DNA of 64,000 nt from Lojkania enalia (GCA_010094045.1 ML986611.1:1-64000); one strand, 5' to 3'; positions 22,267-34,683 are shown, counted from the stretch's first letter. The notes: generated by a model from the letters alone, not told the origin. Translations and numbers: made by a program.

Positions 22267-25060
22267 ATGTCCACTCTCTCATCTCGCAAAATCTCTGACA
22301 CGATCTCTTATCTCACTCGTCTAGCTCGATATGTCAATTAGAAGGGAAAGAAAGAGGATTGCCTTACCCCAGAATACGTTGCTGCATTCTCTAGGACTCT
22401 AAATGCCGAACTCCGACCCTACCCACAGAGAAGCTGGGCCTTCTACTTCAGCCTTGTCGACCGTATGGCAAAGTCATTTTCCATTACCACTGGAGCCCCG
22501 ACCGCTATTGAGCTGACCGCCAAGACTATCAGCACATGCAAGCATCTTATCGAGACAGTTCACGATCCATCGGAAAATTTGCGCTATATATTTATTGATA
22601 TTTTATCACTAATTCTACACTCGGGAGCCTGTAGTTTCTCTTAGAGGCGAGTAGCGACTCTTCAGATGCGGTGCATCATTTGAGCGAGGTAGACGGCGCA
22701 GTTGTCATACTGTTAAAGTCCTAGCTACTGAGCTTAAGGGTCTTTCAATCTCAAATCAGTTGCAGAGTGGCCTAGGGAAGCGATAGAGGATCAAAGGCTT
22801 ACTCAAGTGAGTTTTAATCGAGGGAAAGGCTGTCAACCTTCTTGAGCAAGCGGTTAATCATACGTCTGTCATATCGGATTGCACACCTTGCCAAGATCAC
22901 GCGCGAAATCAAGAAGATTCAACAGAACCTATCAGATTCTCAAATATGGGATGTCTGCCGTTGGTTGGAGAGAAATAACCTCCGCAACACCATGAAAAAG
23001 TCCCGGCGCTTCGTGAGAAAGGCACATGTCATTGGATCACAAGGCATCTAGAATGGGATAACTGAATTACGGGCGCAAGCCGATTGGTATGGGTGAGCGG
23101 CATTCTAGGAGCCGGAACAACGATTTTAGTGTCACACATGGTTAAAGAGGCAAGAGCCTTCTGCACTAGCCTTGGGATAACCAATATCTGCATATACTAT
23201 TATTGTTTGCACTGGCATTCTGGAAACGATATGGGGTTTTTCTTTCTTTGGATAATTTGCTAACTTGGCTGTCACCTAAGGTTTGTACCGACCGATATAT
23301 CTGAAGGCCATGAAAAGAATACAGAACCGAGTATATCACAACTTGTGTCGGCTCTAAGAGATTCACTCAACCATATCAGTCTCGTTTACTCAGTAATTGA
23401 TGTACCCAACGAATACAACGATAGAATCAAGTTTCTCAAACCAATTGAGTAAATGCTGGCTGATAAGAAATTCTAGAAAGTTCGGGTTATCGAGACAAAC
23501 AAGAAATACCTAGACATCGAAGAAACCTTGCAACCTATATCTATATCAATATCAATGTCGAATTTCCTAATGGATGCGGCTACTAGGTCGTATGTTGACA
23601 CTGAGCTCTCTCACGATGCCAGAGGGGAGAAGTGGCAGCCAAAAGTGGTGTGAATTGAGGGGTATCGAGGGTCTATATATAGGCAGGATGCAACTGACGT
23701 AATAGCCGAATATCTAACGTGACAAGCTCTGTACGAATGAAGGTTCGCGTGGTTTTCGAATGCATTGATCAGCGACCTACTCGACAACTTGGTCAAAGGC
23801 GCCCAAGGCATGTATGTCTTATCTTGCCTTCATATAACGTGGAGACTTGCTATCTACTCTATTAAGGTTTCGATGGGCCACATACCAATTATTTATTTTA
23901 CAAAAGCGTCGAACGGAAGCCGACATACGAAGATCACTTTAGGAGATGCCAATAATGCTAGATGAAATTCACGAAAGAATATTAACGGAAATCCCAGATG
24001 ACGACTGGATCTACGCCCGCGAAGCCCTGTTATGGATCTTTGCTCACGACGAGTTACCCTCGGACTGCGGATTCTCCGTGACTACCATCTTCCCGGCGGT
24101 TTTCTCCGATCTTCGCGAGTATACAAGCGATGAAACTTACTCAAACTGTGTATCAACACTTCACGAAATATGTGGATGCGTTATCACAACTTTGTCCTAC
24201 GAAAATTCAGTGGAAGAATTTGAATTTGAGAGTCTCAATGGCTTATTATACGATATAGGAGTTCCTTTTCTCGAATTATATCCTCGAGAGAAAGGCGTCG
24301 TATTTTGCCTTGCCTAACAGCTCATTTTCTGAATTGGTCTAAGATACCCTTTTGGTAACCGCTAAACCTGACATCATGAAACCCCCTCAACACTTCTGAG
24401 ACGGCCTCGAATATTATTGCCATCGTATTGCGCGCTAATTCCCCCGAAGTTGTAAAATCAAGTACACCAGCACCAGGAGCATTGGAGACATCTTCTCCAG
24501 GCTCTAGAGATCTCGAATAATAACCTATTTTATTCCCCCGACGACGAAGTTGTCTATGATGTGTACTATTTTGAACTTCTATTATAGGAAGACAGCTTGG
24601 ATAACGGTGATGCCTCTCAACAAGCCCTGGTTCTCTTTAAAATGCTAGATTGGGGCATGTTAGGCATATGTCAAAAGTGTATAGAGAGTCGTGACATAGA
24701 GTCAATTATTTGTTCTTTACTGTACATTAAATTGGAAGGATGCAGCGTAAAATTAAGGTTCTCTTTTTATTTTGGAAGCGAGCTATAATTACGAACAGTG
24801 GATACTCGATCTGGGAATTCTCGACCGGGGAATTGATCGGCCTATTCCGGCATTTACTGCCCGAGATGCTGCTTTGCTGCCACGCTCTAGCACATTTGCA
24901 TTATTATAGCTGTGGAGATGAGTGCTATCTGAAAGCCTTGTTAGAGACTGGCATCAACCTAGACACACCATAGCTTCGAGTAACCCCTCTGCAGATTGCA
25001 GTTCGAAGATGGGATCTCGGGGCGATTAAAATTCTATTAGAAAGTTAGTTAAACGTGAAT
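22267..25060 (+). pseudogene. Decayed NACHT-ankyrin (fungal STAND/NLR-like) gene
   Basis: This is a string of recognisable pieces in order on one strand, broken by stops and frameshifts. From 22267 a frame with a helical N-terminal region runs on to about 22645, with an in-frame TAG at 22339-22341 that looks like a C-to-T change from CAG. At about 23090-23130 a P-loop-like piece reads VSGILGAGTT, where the NACHT lysine has become threonine. At 23790-23860 comes a KGAQGMYVLSCLH segment, and at 23955-24110 a DEIHERILTEIP...AREALLWIFAHDELP segment, both typical of the helical region after fungal NACHT domains. At about 24975-25050 an ankyrin-like TPLQIAVRRWDLGAIKILLES is seen. Intact proteins of this kind act in non-self recognition and programmed cell death. 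This copy cannot make a full product. Confidence 0.75.
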
Positions 25061-26618
25061 AACACTGGCGATCGGACGGATAGGACATATGAATGCCTAA
25101 ATTCCAATTGGGGGAATGTCAGCGGCCTTAATATTATTCGAAATTTGAACTTTTGGTATGAGAAAATGAGGATTATATTACAGGTAGTTGACATTTTACG
25201 TCCTGGAAGGGATTGAAATCAGGTCGCACGTTCATTGAACGGCTAGTTTTGGACAATAAAGCGGAGGATTTCATTATGGATGTGTCTGAGAAGCGCACCT
25301 GTATTGGTGGAACTTTACCAATTCTCGGAAATTTAACAGTTGATCAGGAAATTTCATTTAAAAATAAATGCGAACCAAGAACTGGGGACGTTAAATAGGG
25401 AAGGTCAGAGAACGGAGAGGACGAGGGAACTAAATCGGAAAATGGGGGGCAAAGGATCACTACTTCAGAAGTCTTCTGTGGGTTGGCACGCTGAAATGAA
25501 TTTACGTTCTGCGCGTTATGAATACTAGGATACAAGATATAACATGAAGGTTCACCTATGAAGGTCAAATTTACTCTTGCGTTGAAATTAGCTACTCTGA
25601 CGAGAGACAATCACTCACAAATTTTCTTTTCTAAGATTAGACTAGCACAGGATCTACTAATTATATGGCCCTACCTAGCCCAGTTGCTTATAGACATTGA
25701 TATTTTTTTGCGCAACGATAGCCTACACATTATCAATGTCTAATCTTCAAATATCTATTTGGACGCTTATTGAATTAAGTATGCGCTATAAAAAGGAGAG
25801 AACAACTTCAGAACCTTGCACCCGCACCGTAGTTCCTCTCGGCCAAGATATGAGTCTTTACATCAAATTTATTTCGAATTATGCTAATCAGTGGAGTTGG
25901 AGGCCTGAATTGAAGAATCGATGGATTAAGCCTTGTCCCTAATCAAAGCGAATGTATAGCGTCTCTATGAATCTTTCCGAACGCATTATTATTTGCCCTT
26001 GTTATAATGATCCGCGCCCGTAGCTACTGGGTGTTCGCAAAATTGAAATGAAAGTGAAATGCTAACAAGTATACAAAGTTAGGGTACGCGTATCATTGCC
26101 AAAAAAAAAAAGTCCCCCAACCCCCCAATTTACACTTGTCATAGAGATTTAGCAAAAATTATTATTTCAATATAATTGCGTAGGAAATTTGCAGCCACAC
26201 AAGCTCCATATGAGAAATAGCGTTGGATTTGTGAAACAAGTAAAGATCATACGTTTATGATTATAATTGCTATCATGCCATATAAACGCAATTTAGCTCC
26301 GGCCACTGTTTCCAGTAGCGTAAATGGCCAAGCGATCTATAGACTCTACAGTGCCAATCAGGGCGCATTTAGGACTCGGCAGATGTATTTTTACCGATCT
26401 GATCGACCAATAAACCCGAATGCTGCTCGTTTACCCGGCCTTGAATAGTGCAGGATTCTCCCGGTCCGACTCTTAATTGAATAAGACCTACGAAAAGAAT
26501 GCTAAGCAATTCCCTTTGCAAAATTGCGTAATAATACATAAACAGTGTTGTTTCTCATCTTTCGGATCGGTTACTGTCCTACCATTCATCCCCAGGAAAC
26601 TTGCTATCGGCCATAATA
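25061..26618. other. AT-rich degenerate DNA, no gene seen
   Basis: I see short open frames only (for example 25213-25398 and 25558-25743), none with motifs. The first part may be the eroded ankyrin tail of the preceding pseudogene. A poly-A tract lies at about 26101-26111. Confidence 0.5.
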
Positions 26619-26901
26619 ATGAAGACACCTTTGATCCTCGCGAGTTTTCTAGCCGTCATCGCGGCGTCTCCTCTCGCCGTCCCGACTATGGTCGAGCCGG
26701 CAGAGCCCGTCGAACCGACAAAACTTCCAGTAAAGGCATGCACACTGATTTGTGCTTTGTCGGCAGAGTCTCTGAGTTGTGGGGAGGGCTGGTATCCCGA
26801 TAATCCTGGCGACGGGGTGAGTTTAAATTTGAAATGATGGCGCGTATTAAATACTAACGAGCGGATAGGAGTGCTGGTCTTGTTGCAGGGACTTTGAATA
26901 G
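26619..26901 (+). CDS. Small secreted cysteine-rich protein (effector-like)
   Basis: This 76-aa protein has two exons, 26619-26816 and 26869-26901. They are joined by a 52-nt intron with a GTGAGT donor, an ACTAAC branch site and a TAG acceptor. Residues 1-17 form a signal peptide (MKTPLILASFLAVIAAS). A short Pro/Glu/Val-rich spacer follows, then a compact domain with six cysteines spaced C-x3-C-x8-C-x13-C-x2-C-C. The last three cysteines come from the second exon. The small size, signal peptide and even cysteine count are the usual marks of fungal effector or antimicrobial-type secreted proteins. I recognise no family. The gene is intact although the surrounding DNA is AT-rich and decayed, which argues that it is maintained. 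Expression is unproven. Confidence 0.7.
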
Positions 26902-28110
26902 ATATTTGTGGAGGCGTTGGGGTGAAGGTGTTATTAGTGTTTGCAGAAGGAAGTTGCTTAGGGCCATTAGCGCAAAATACAATTAAGGATGCGATATGTA
27001 AGAACAATTGAGTCACTTGAGCAACGCAAAATGGGTCTGAATTTGGGTCACATGCCTCGTTCCCTATTGTTCTAGGGCACCTATTTCACCTGGCCCTTAC
27101 GTGTTTTAGCTTTAGCGTCCTAATTAATTCGTGGGATTTAACCCTATTACTAATCAATGTAATGTCAATAGTGATCCAAGGAATCATCACATCACGGTGA
27201 TTTTATCCCTCCTCTGAGCTATTGAAGCAAGTTTCACGGCGAGTTCGAATTGTGTTTATGGCTACATGAATGGGGTTCCAGGCAGGGCTCGCATCACGGT
27301 AGTCAACGGCAACGTGAATCTCGCCTTCCTTAGCTACATGCGGCGCAGAATGTGGTCTTCATGCCAGAAATGCTTCTCGAAAATAGGAAGATGGAGCTCA
27401 TTCTGAGAGCACGCAGGCCTTGCTTCGTCCACACTATCAACTGTATGATGAAAACCCTTTCTTTCACAACAGCGCAATCCAAACCGCTGAAAGTTTGTCG
27501 GAAGGTGATAAACTTAGTGGATAAACTTTTCAGGGCTCCAAAGTTAGGTTTTGTATGTATCCACGTCACGGAGCGATATGCGCGCATTGTGAGTGGCTCG
27601 CCCTCAACCTTCCCGTATCGAAAGATCTCCAATGGTGATTAAAATTAGTGTATGGGCTGCATCCTTTATTTCTATGAACTATTTGATTAAATATAATAGA
27701 AGCCAATATGATTAGCACGAGTTCTATGCGCTTGGAGCATTCTCAATCGGGGCCGCAGGTGCATTTCGTCTCCGCTCGTTACTCCCCATTTACGTTATTC
27801 AACTGGCAGCGCACGATAGTCAAAAATGAACTTCTAGGTAGCTCCTCGAGTCAGTTTGGGGCGTCTTATAGATCGACGACATGTCGCACTGTGTATCGCG
27901 CGGTAACCTTATCAGGACGTGGCCGATGAATTCACTGGTCTGAACGCAAGGAATTCGATCCTTGGCGACTCTAAGATTAATGCAAGTAGCTCTATGATGC
28001 AATATGATTTTATTAAGGAGTATATCACGTCCTGACGCACTATATGCGTTTCGGGAATGTGTCAATCAGTGTGCGGTCTCGATTGTTATAGGGGTGCGTC
28101 TGCAGGTTTC
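26902..28110. other. Degenerate spacer with one ORF open on both strands
   Basis: At about 27330-27640 frames of roughly 100 codons are open on both strands. Neither translation shows a motif I can name. The rest is AT-rich DNA with no feature. Confidence 0.4.
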
Positions 28111-28259
28111 TGTCACATGTTTCTACTATTCTATTATAGCTGGTCTGTTTTTAGGCCTATATAGTCTCGCAATTACCAGATTCTGGCGAGGCAGGCCACT
28201 TAACCTCCTTCAATACATCAATATTTGCCTCAGCAATTGATGCTGCCTGATACGCGACA
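28111..28259 (-). mobile_element. Solo LTR-like element, copy B, with 5-bp target-site duplication
   Basis: This 149-bp copy of the repeat at 14622 lies in inverted orientation. It reads TGTCACATG...CGCGACA on the plus strand. It is flanked by the exact pentamer GTTTC on both sides (28106-28110 and 28260-28264). Differences from copy A are largely C/T or G/A transitions, compatible with ageing or RIP. Confidence 0.8.
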
Positions 28260-28388
28260 GTTTCCCCGGGACATATCTTTCCTATTAAACTTCTTGTTCA
28301 TGCTTATAGAAATTGGTCGAAGGGCCAACCTATCCAAGTCTTTCTAGAATAGTGGTAGACTTGGTGAGCTTCTCAAACTACCGATCAT

Positions 28389-28535
28389 TGTCACATGTTT
28401 CTACTATTCTATTATAGTTGGTCTGTTTTTCAGGCCTATATAGTCTCGCCATTGCCAGCTTCTAGCGAGGCAGCCCACTTACCCTCCAATACATCAATAT
28501 TTGCCTCAGCAATTGATGCTCCCTGATACGCGACA
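28389..28535 (-). mobile_element. Solo LTR-like element, copy C, no clear duplication
   Basis: This 147-bp copy has the same orientation as copy B and lies 130 bp from it. The termini TGTCACATG...CGCGACA are intact. The flanking pentamers (ATCAT and GTAAT) do not match. It could be an older insertion, or a product of recombination between two copies. It ends 27 bp downstream of the stop codon of the Myb-like gene. Confidence 0.75.
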
Positions 28536-28562
28536 GTAATTCTGTAAGACCAATAGAGATTT

Positions 28563-29375
28563 TCAATGTGATTGGTGGAGAGAAGATGAGAACTCAAGAT
28601 GCTGCGAGAGAGAAGGCTGTAGGCTCTGTGGTCGTGGTGAGCTGTGAAGATTCTCTGTTGCACGGCATAATTCAGTAATGTCGTCTTCATCTTCATCGGA
28701 CATGCCAGTCATTCCACTATCATCAGTGACATCATCCTTACGCTCATCTCTTAAGGCACTTCGATATGCTTGGTTCAAATTCTTGAAACTTTTTTCCATG
28801 CACTACGGGTTGATTAGCATTGACTACACCATGGAGTTTGCCGTTCAAACCTTCTGTTCCACCAGCTGCCACTTCTCGCCAACCTTAGTAGTAAGGATAC
28901 TCCAGAAATCCTTACGTGTTTCCATATAAGCCTGAGCAAGTTCTTCAAACTTTAGCCTACCACCACATTGCCCCATGCTCTGCCTCTCCATGAGCCTTTC
29001 GTGTCGCTTACGGCAAGCATTTGGCGATTTTGAAGGGAAATATTTTGGAGCAGTGCAATTCCAGTTCAATCCTTGTGCTCGAGCAGCGATCAAAGTTTCC
29101 TCGTCACATGTAGACCAGCTGGACGAGCGAGATTCCCCTTTAGATGACTTTCGAGTTGAAACGCCCCTTTCGTTGTCGTATTCACTATTATGAATATCCT
29201 GCTGCTTAGCATTCTTTACATTCCGAAGGGATCTTCTCAGTTGGATGGGTTGCGTGACTTCGGCTTCTGCTGAAGGGAAACTTTCGCGTACTCCTGCACT
29301 GCTAGAATGTTTAGTTAAAGAGTCTTCCCTATAGGTATCAATTACAGACCTTCCTCCTCTTTGAACTTGTAGCAT
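28563..29375 (-). CDS. Myb/SANT-like protein
   Basis: This 254-aa model has exons 29375-28851 and 28802-28563 and a 48-nt intron. The intron has a GTTTGA donor, which is weak, a GCTAAT branch-like site and a TAG acceptor. It joins VEQK to CMEKSFKNLNQAYRSALR without loss of frame. The first 80 residues are Ser/Arg-rich. Residues 86-135 carry a Myb/SANT-like repeat of the fungal type (WSTCDEETLIAARAQGLNW... and the FPSKSPNACRKRHERLM helix). The tail is acidic and then low-complexity. A DNA- or chromatin-binding role is inferred from the domain. The gene lies in the AT-rich island with a solo LTR just past its stop, so its C-terminus may have been altered. It is otherwise intact. Confidence 0.65.
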
Positions 29376-30141
29376 TGCGCCTAATAGCGCCCTTACAGTG
29401 GGATATTAAGCGTTAGGACCGTATTTCAATTTAGGAGATTAGAGTTTGAGAAATATGTTCCAAAGGTCACAATAATTGTTATTGCTTTGACAAGTTCGTG
29501 CTTCAATGTCTTCGGGTCGAATATGGAATATAAGTCAAATGTTGCGCTACGGGTAATAGGGGCTTCATAAGAATAGCCACCATGATAAGGAAATTGTGAG
29601 ATAATAATAATCTCTGGACAAGGCTGAGACTTTGTACAAAAGCGCGGAATCTGCGAGTCTATTTTGGTGTTTCTGCTTCAAATGAACGGGGGTCCTAAGA
29701 TTAAAAGTGCATAGGCCCGTTCCCGAACGGGAAGAGGCAACCGCACCCATTCCTCCAACGTAAATTAATTCCATTGGGATGATAGAAGCCGTGTTGATAG
29801 CATAAAATTCCCGTAACCATGTCCAGATAAAGTATTCGTCAGAGGACTTCGGGGTCCCGGAAGGAAGGTAGTTCCAGTTTGCAAGTCGGGGGTGACGGGA
29901 TAGTCACAGGACAACTAAAAGTTACCTCTAAATTTAAGCGTCCAAGAGGCTAGAATTAGGAGGACACTAAGCAACCAAGGCCGAATTAATTCAGCTACGG
30001 TGAAACCCATTCATTCCTAATTACTATCACGCCGGGACGAATGGGTAACTCTTCAAGACTACAATCAGCCGCATGAGCGACACCCAGTCTTTCGAGGCTC
30101 CTAGGTAATTCTATGATCGTAAACGGCCCGTCGTCCTTCAT
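29376..30141. other. Degenerate spacer, no gene seen
   Basis: About 770 bp with only short, motif-free open frames. The part near 29376 would be the promoter of the Myb-like gene. Confidence 0.5.
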
Positions 30142-31300
30142 CTAACCTAAAAACGTATCCTGAGGGACCTTAAGATGTCTTAAATTGTATAGGCGGGTTA
30201 GGTTTGTGAATAGTTGTGCGTACGTTAGAAATTTCGCATCCTCGTTCTTCGGCGCGACAATTCGGAATATTTCGAAATTACATCCAATAAACTTTAGGAG
30301 AGGAAAAATGCGTTCGATCAACACACGGGCATACCATGCTTTGTGATAATATTTTAATACCCTAGAATGACATTTGTTGGAGGGTGGATATCGAGGTGAT
30401 AGACCTCACAAACATCGGCGTTTGTAGACTAGTCCCGATTAGGACTAACTCTATTTAGATAGTCCTTCTTGAGAGCGCGCTCCACCAAGCAAGCAACAAT
30501 ATACGCTTCCTCCCACTCTGTTTTTCCTCAGCTCAACAACATTGCTTAAATGTATCGTGGGTGACCTGAATAGTGAAAAGCGCCAAAGCAAAGTCTTATC
30601 CCCACTTGGATGGTAGATCCTAACCTAAAGAATCGATGTCGACATCTCAACTACAAGTGTTGGTACATGCGACATGACTTGATTCGAGCCGCGGTTAGGT
30701 GACTCCTAAACGGCATGACAAATATATACCTCGAGCGATGGAAGACAATACTAATCTAGTTCCACGCCGTTAGTGACGAGGCGAAGTTACTTTAGCTCTC
30801 GGAGGCCCGCAATGTTAAGGCTCGGCATCTATTGTCTGCGGGTCGTTAGAGTCCCATCCGGTGACGGGCGTGGCGCCGAGGTTTTCATTCATTTTATTTC
30901 GAATGCGGATCAACTAGCTCAAGTCGTAGCTCCTCGAGGGTTGGTAACCGATGTAAAGTACGGTCGGCCTGCGTAGGCTCCTAGCCTGAATTTAAAGTAT
31001 CGGCAATTTTAGATTGTCTTTGAGAATAAGTAGCGCATGTGTGGGATCCAAAAACCCTAGCCCAATTATGGTCGGACCAAGGCGTTTTACTAGTTTCGCT
31101 AGATCCGGTCGATTGTAGAGTGCACACAGTAGATTTACAATCTGGTCTGCTGGAGGGACCTGCGGGACTGAAGGTGATGCATATTTGATGGCATGTGCGA
31201 GGGGTACAAGGTGCGAGCATGTGAGAAATAGGTCACCAAGATCAGGCGAGTTCAGAAATGACGTAATGAGAACATGTAGCTTGCTAGGAAGGTTCTGCAT
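30142..31300 (-). pseudogene. Decayed F-box-like gene
   Basis: The 5' end at 31300 opens a 102-residue frame starting MQNLPSKLHVLITSFLNSPDLGDLFLTCSHL, which has the look of a fungal F-box. A stretch conserved in style among such proteins follows (LLCALYNRPDLAKLVKRL, then DPTHALLILKDNLKLP). It then stops. Downstream on the same strand, pieces such as GLRELK and, at 30324-30142, LTRLYNLRHLKVPQDTFLG read like leucine-rich remnants, but in different frames and with stops between them. F-box proteins link substrates to SCF ubiquitin ligases. This copy looks inactivated. The extent of the relic is my estimate. Confidence 0.45.
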
Positions 31301-34300
31301 TATTGGAAACGCCCGCTGGCCGGAGATTGATATTCAATGGGTGGAGCCCGTTGGAGATTTATTGTGAAGAGCTACTATGCGATAGGTGAATAGGTAATGT
31401 AGTGATGTGGGAAGTCAAGCAAATAGACAGCCCTAGGCGGCCACCTATTTGAAGTAGCAGGCAAGAGCTCGTTGATGGTCAATTACTAATTTACTCCACT
31501 CACTAATACCTAGCATTCAATTACTTAGCTTAGAGACTAATTCCGATCAGTCGTAATTCCCTACGACTCACTATCATAGACTGAAACATCTTAGACATGG
31601 TTCCCGGTGCGTTGCCCATGATAGCCATAACCAAGCATCGAAAATAGTCACAATACTTAGCTATGTATTCAAGAACTTCCAGTCTGTAGTTGTTTGAAAG
31701 ACCAAAGCCGAGTTTCCGAAAATTGGATTGCAGCATTTTGGAAGGATTTTGCCAACAGTGTATATATTCAGATATATGACGTTTCTCAGGGCATCGATAA
31801 GAGATGCGCGATCGAGGAATACATATTTTCGTAAGCATAGAGATCAATTTTGACTAGTTCTCAAGTTGTTGAAAATCTCAGAAGTCTACGAATAGAAGTT
31901 TTGAAGGAGAAACACTGATGACTGAATGGCGACAGTATCCGTTGTCCGGTCATCCCCACCGGGAATTGATGCCGCCACCTGGTCTATGAGAGTGGCCTTT
32001 GAAATGAATTAAAACAGGACCCTCTACTACTTGGAATGGGCTAGGAAAGCTTCAATGTTATTGCACGACTACTGATACTGTGGGATCGTGATGGCCAGCA
32101 CGAATTCTGAATATCCAATAGTTCCACCCCTGCACCTGTGCCTCAGATCCCTGAGTCGATAGAGTTCCTAGGGGGAGCTCACAAGCTCGGCCAATAAGGA
32201 TTTCTTATAGTGACGAAAGTATATAGTGCTCCCACTCAAGATCTTCGCTAGAACCAACCTAGTCAAATTTGTCTCCCGCATCGAAGTCCAAACGCTCAGC
32301 ATTCACCCCAAAGCTTGTACCAAACAAAGGTGATACTTTCGCGGTCCACTTTCACATCTCGAGCCCGAAGGCTAATCTAGAGTCTTTCAGATCTTCCGGA
32401 GACAAAGAGAAAACGAGCGAATATATCAATGTATTAGAAAGGGATCATAGTATTTGATACAGAGATGCAACGACATAATACCTCTAAGTAGCATCTCGAG
32501 CTATTTTGTTAGTAAGGGCGAGGTAGAGCAAAGAGCTGAGATCAACTTGAGAAGCTAGCCGCACTATTTGAGGGTTAGCCGTATTTTCAAGGACCTGAGG
32601 GACAAGGGTAGAGGAAACACCCAGTGTTCGCGAAATATTCGCGATTTCGATTGTGCGATAGAGTTCGGAATAATGTGCCGGATGACTCTTTCTAGGAGCG
32701 CCAGTAATTCCAATCCTGTGAACCCATTCGGGCCTAGCACCCGAACCGTAAGATCGAAGCGTTACCAATGTTCACTCGATAATAACGGTAGCAAAACAAT
32801 TTGGAAAGCAAGAGCGGCGAACGCACAAGTTTTTCTGACTGAGGTTGTGGGGTAAATCCATAGGGAGAATAGATGTAGGAACCTTGATGACTATGCAAGA
32901 CGATTTGATGCGACATTACTACGTTATTGGTTTTCCCTTCCAATCTACCTGTGCCGGTGGATAGATACCCTTTCCTCTCCTTTCCTTCCAAGTCTAGAAA
33001 AGTGTCTATCACATGCACAAGCACTTTTCATCACTAATTAATTGTTCAATCTTCAGTTTGCATCGTCTCCATATTATTCCATTATCTACCATGCTGACTA
33101 CCTGTCGAAGCTGTGAATAGTAGTGAAAAAACCCGTCAAACTTGTATTACATACCATCACTCTGTTCGCTACTCACACGCTATACAAGAGCTCGCCTCCC
33201 ACTATCACAACCCCTCAGTCCTCAAATCAGCGGCGAGGATACGAACTATAGTAGGCGCCACTACGAAGTTGATCCATCTGACGAGCATCCCCAGCTAAGG
33301 AATCATACGGACGCCGGCCAGTATCTCCAAGCGGCGGTTCGACCCTACAATATTGCGGCACACGGCCCTGTCTAGATGCTGGGCAGTCATGTGTAGCTAG
33401 AAGAACCGGAAGTCAAAAAATGCCTACCATTTTCATATAGAAAGGCTGCTCGAGTCTCACGTGTTGGTCGGGGCTAATGGACATCTTGATAGGCAGACAG
33501 AGGAGCATACGACGGGCAAAAGTTGCGAGACTAAGTTTCCTGGTGTGAATAAGAGTGTCCACCTCCATCGTACACATACCGCGGTACTGAGCCTAGGTAA
33601 GCAAAGTCCCTAGTACGTACGTAATAGTTGGAAGAGTACTGCCCTTGCTGCGTTTGTCCCGTATACGGCAAGTTATTGTGTAGAATTGTCCACATCGAGG
33701 CTGGGCTCTTTCTGTTTAGCTTATTATCGTCGAAGCCAAAAGTTCGGAAATCAACATCATTATCCTCTGCGTGGCCATGATGGCAACGATTGAATGCGTC
33801 CTTGACTTTACCGAAGTAGTGCGAAGGGAACGTGAGCGCGGCATCTCCTTTGTTTAGATGTATGCAAAGATCTTTTCGATCTGTAGGACTAATCATGGGA
33901 AGGTATGAAAAAGGATGATGTATAAGATATCTAAGTCAATGGCGCGAATTATATATGAACAAAATAATTTGTAGGAACAGAAAGTGCTTGTACATGGTAG
34001 ATTGGTGAGGGGCAGGCAATATGAATCGTTATAATTTAACCAACGAACAACGTAGTTATTTTCACTGAAGTGAATACTGAAAGTGAATACTGAAGACATA
34101 TAGCTTAGGATTGGAGTGGTGCTATATTTGGAATAGTGAATCTGTATATCCAATGATTAGGCCAGCTCCTATCTCAGAAAGTATAGGGGATTTCAAGCCA
34201 CTCTCACAATTCATCCAAATCCCGCGCTGCCTCGAAGCAGCGTGTGCACTCGCTACTAGCGCTTTTTCGAACCTTCCGATATCAACAGCGACAATTCTAA

Positions 34301-34683
34301 TCTTCGGGAATAGGCGTCGCCGAAGACAATTTCAGAACCTCTCGAAATATTCGCTACGCTTTCGTGCTATTATTCGAAACCCGGTCGTAGCTTCCTTGCC
34401 ATAAAAAGTCCAATACCCCAGCCAGCTTCCTCAGAAAGATACGCCCGAATATCCTCATAGGATTCTGAGTTCTAAATGGGGAAGCATAATAAGCAGTGTT
34501 AAATTAGCATTCCAATGAAACTGCCTAGTTCAAAGTGTAAGCAGGAGGTGGTGGAGACTGTATAGGGTGGTATAGATAGATGTATTGATGAGGCCCTTTT
34601 GTGTTACCTTGACACCTCTCGGTCAAGGTACGGCGGGGGAATATATAGTACATGAGACTGCTTAGTCAAGGGCTGCACAGCTG
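31301..34683. other. AT-rich gene-poor stretch, unrecognised ORFs
   Basis: No gene can be supported in about 3.4 kb. The longest candidate is a 121-codon minus-strand frame at 33531-33896. It has plausible composition (SMWTILHNNLPYTGQ, RYVYDGGGHSY) but no recognisable family, signal peptide or splice partner. It could be a fragment of a decayed gene. Other frames at 31530-31847, 32484-33024 and 34111-34404 are short or low in information. Confidence 0.4.

Noticed and set aside
33531..33896. 121-codon minus-strand ORF as a gene
   Set aside because: No family, signal peptide, splice partner or supporting context. It is mentioned only as a possible fragment.
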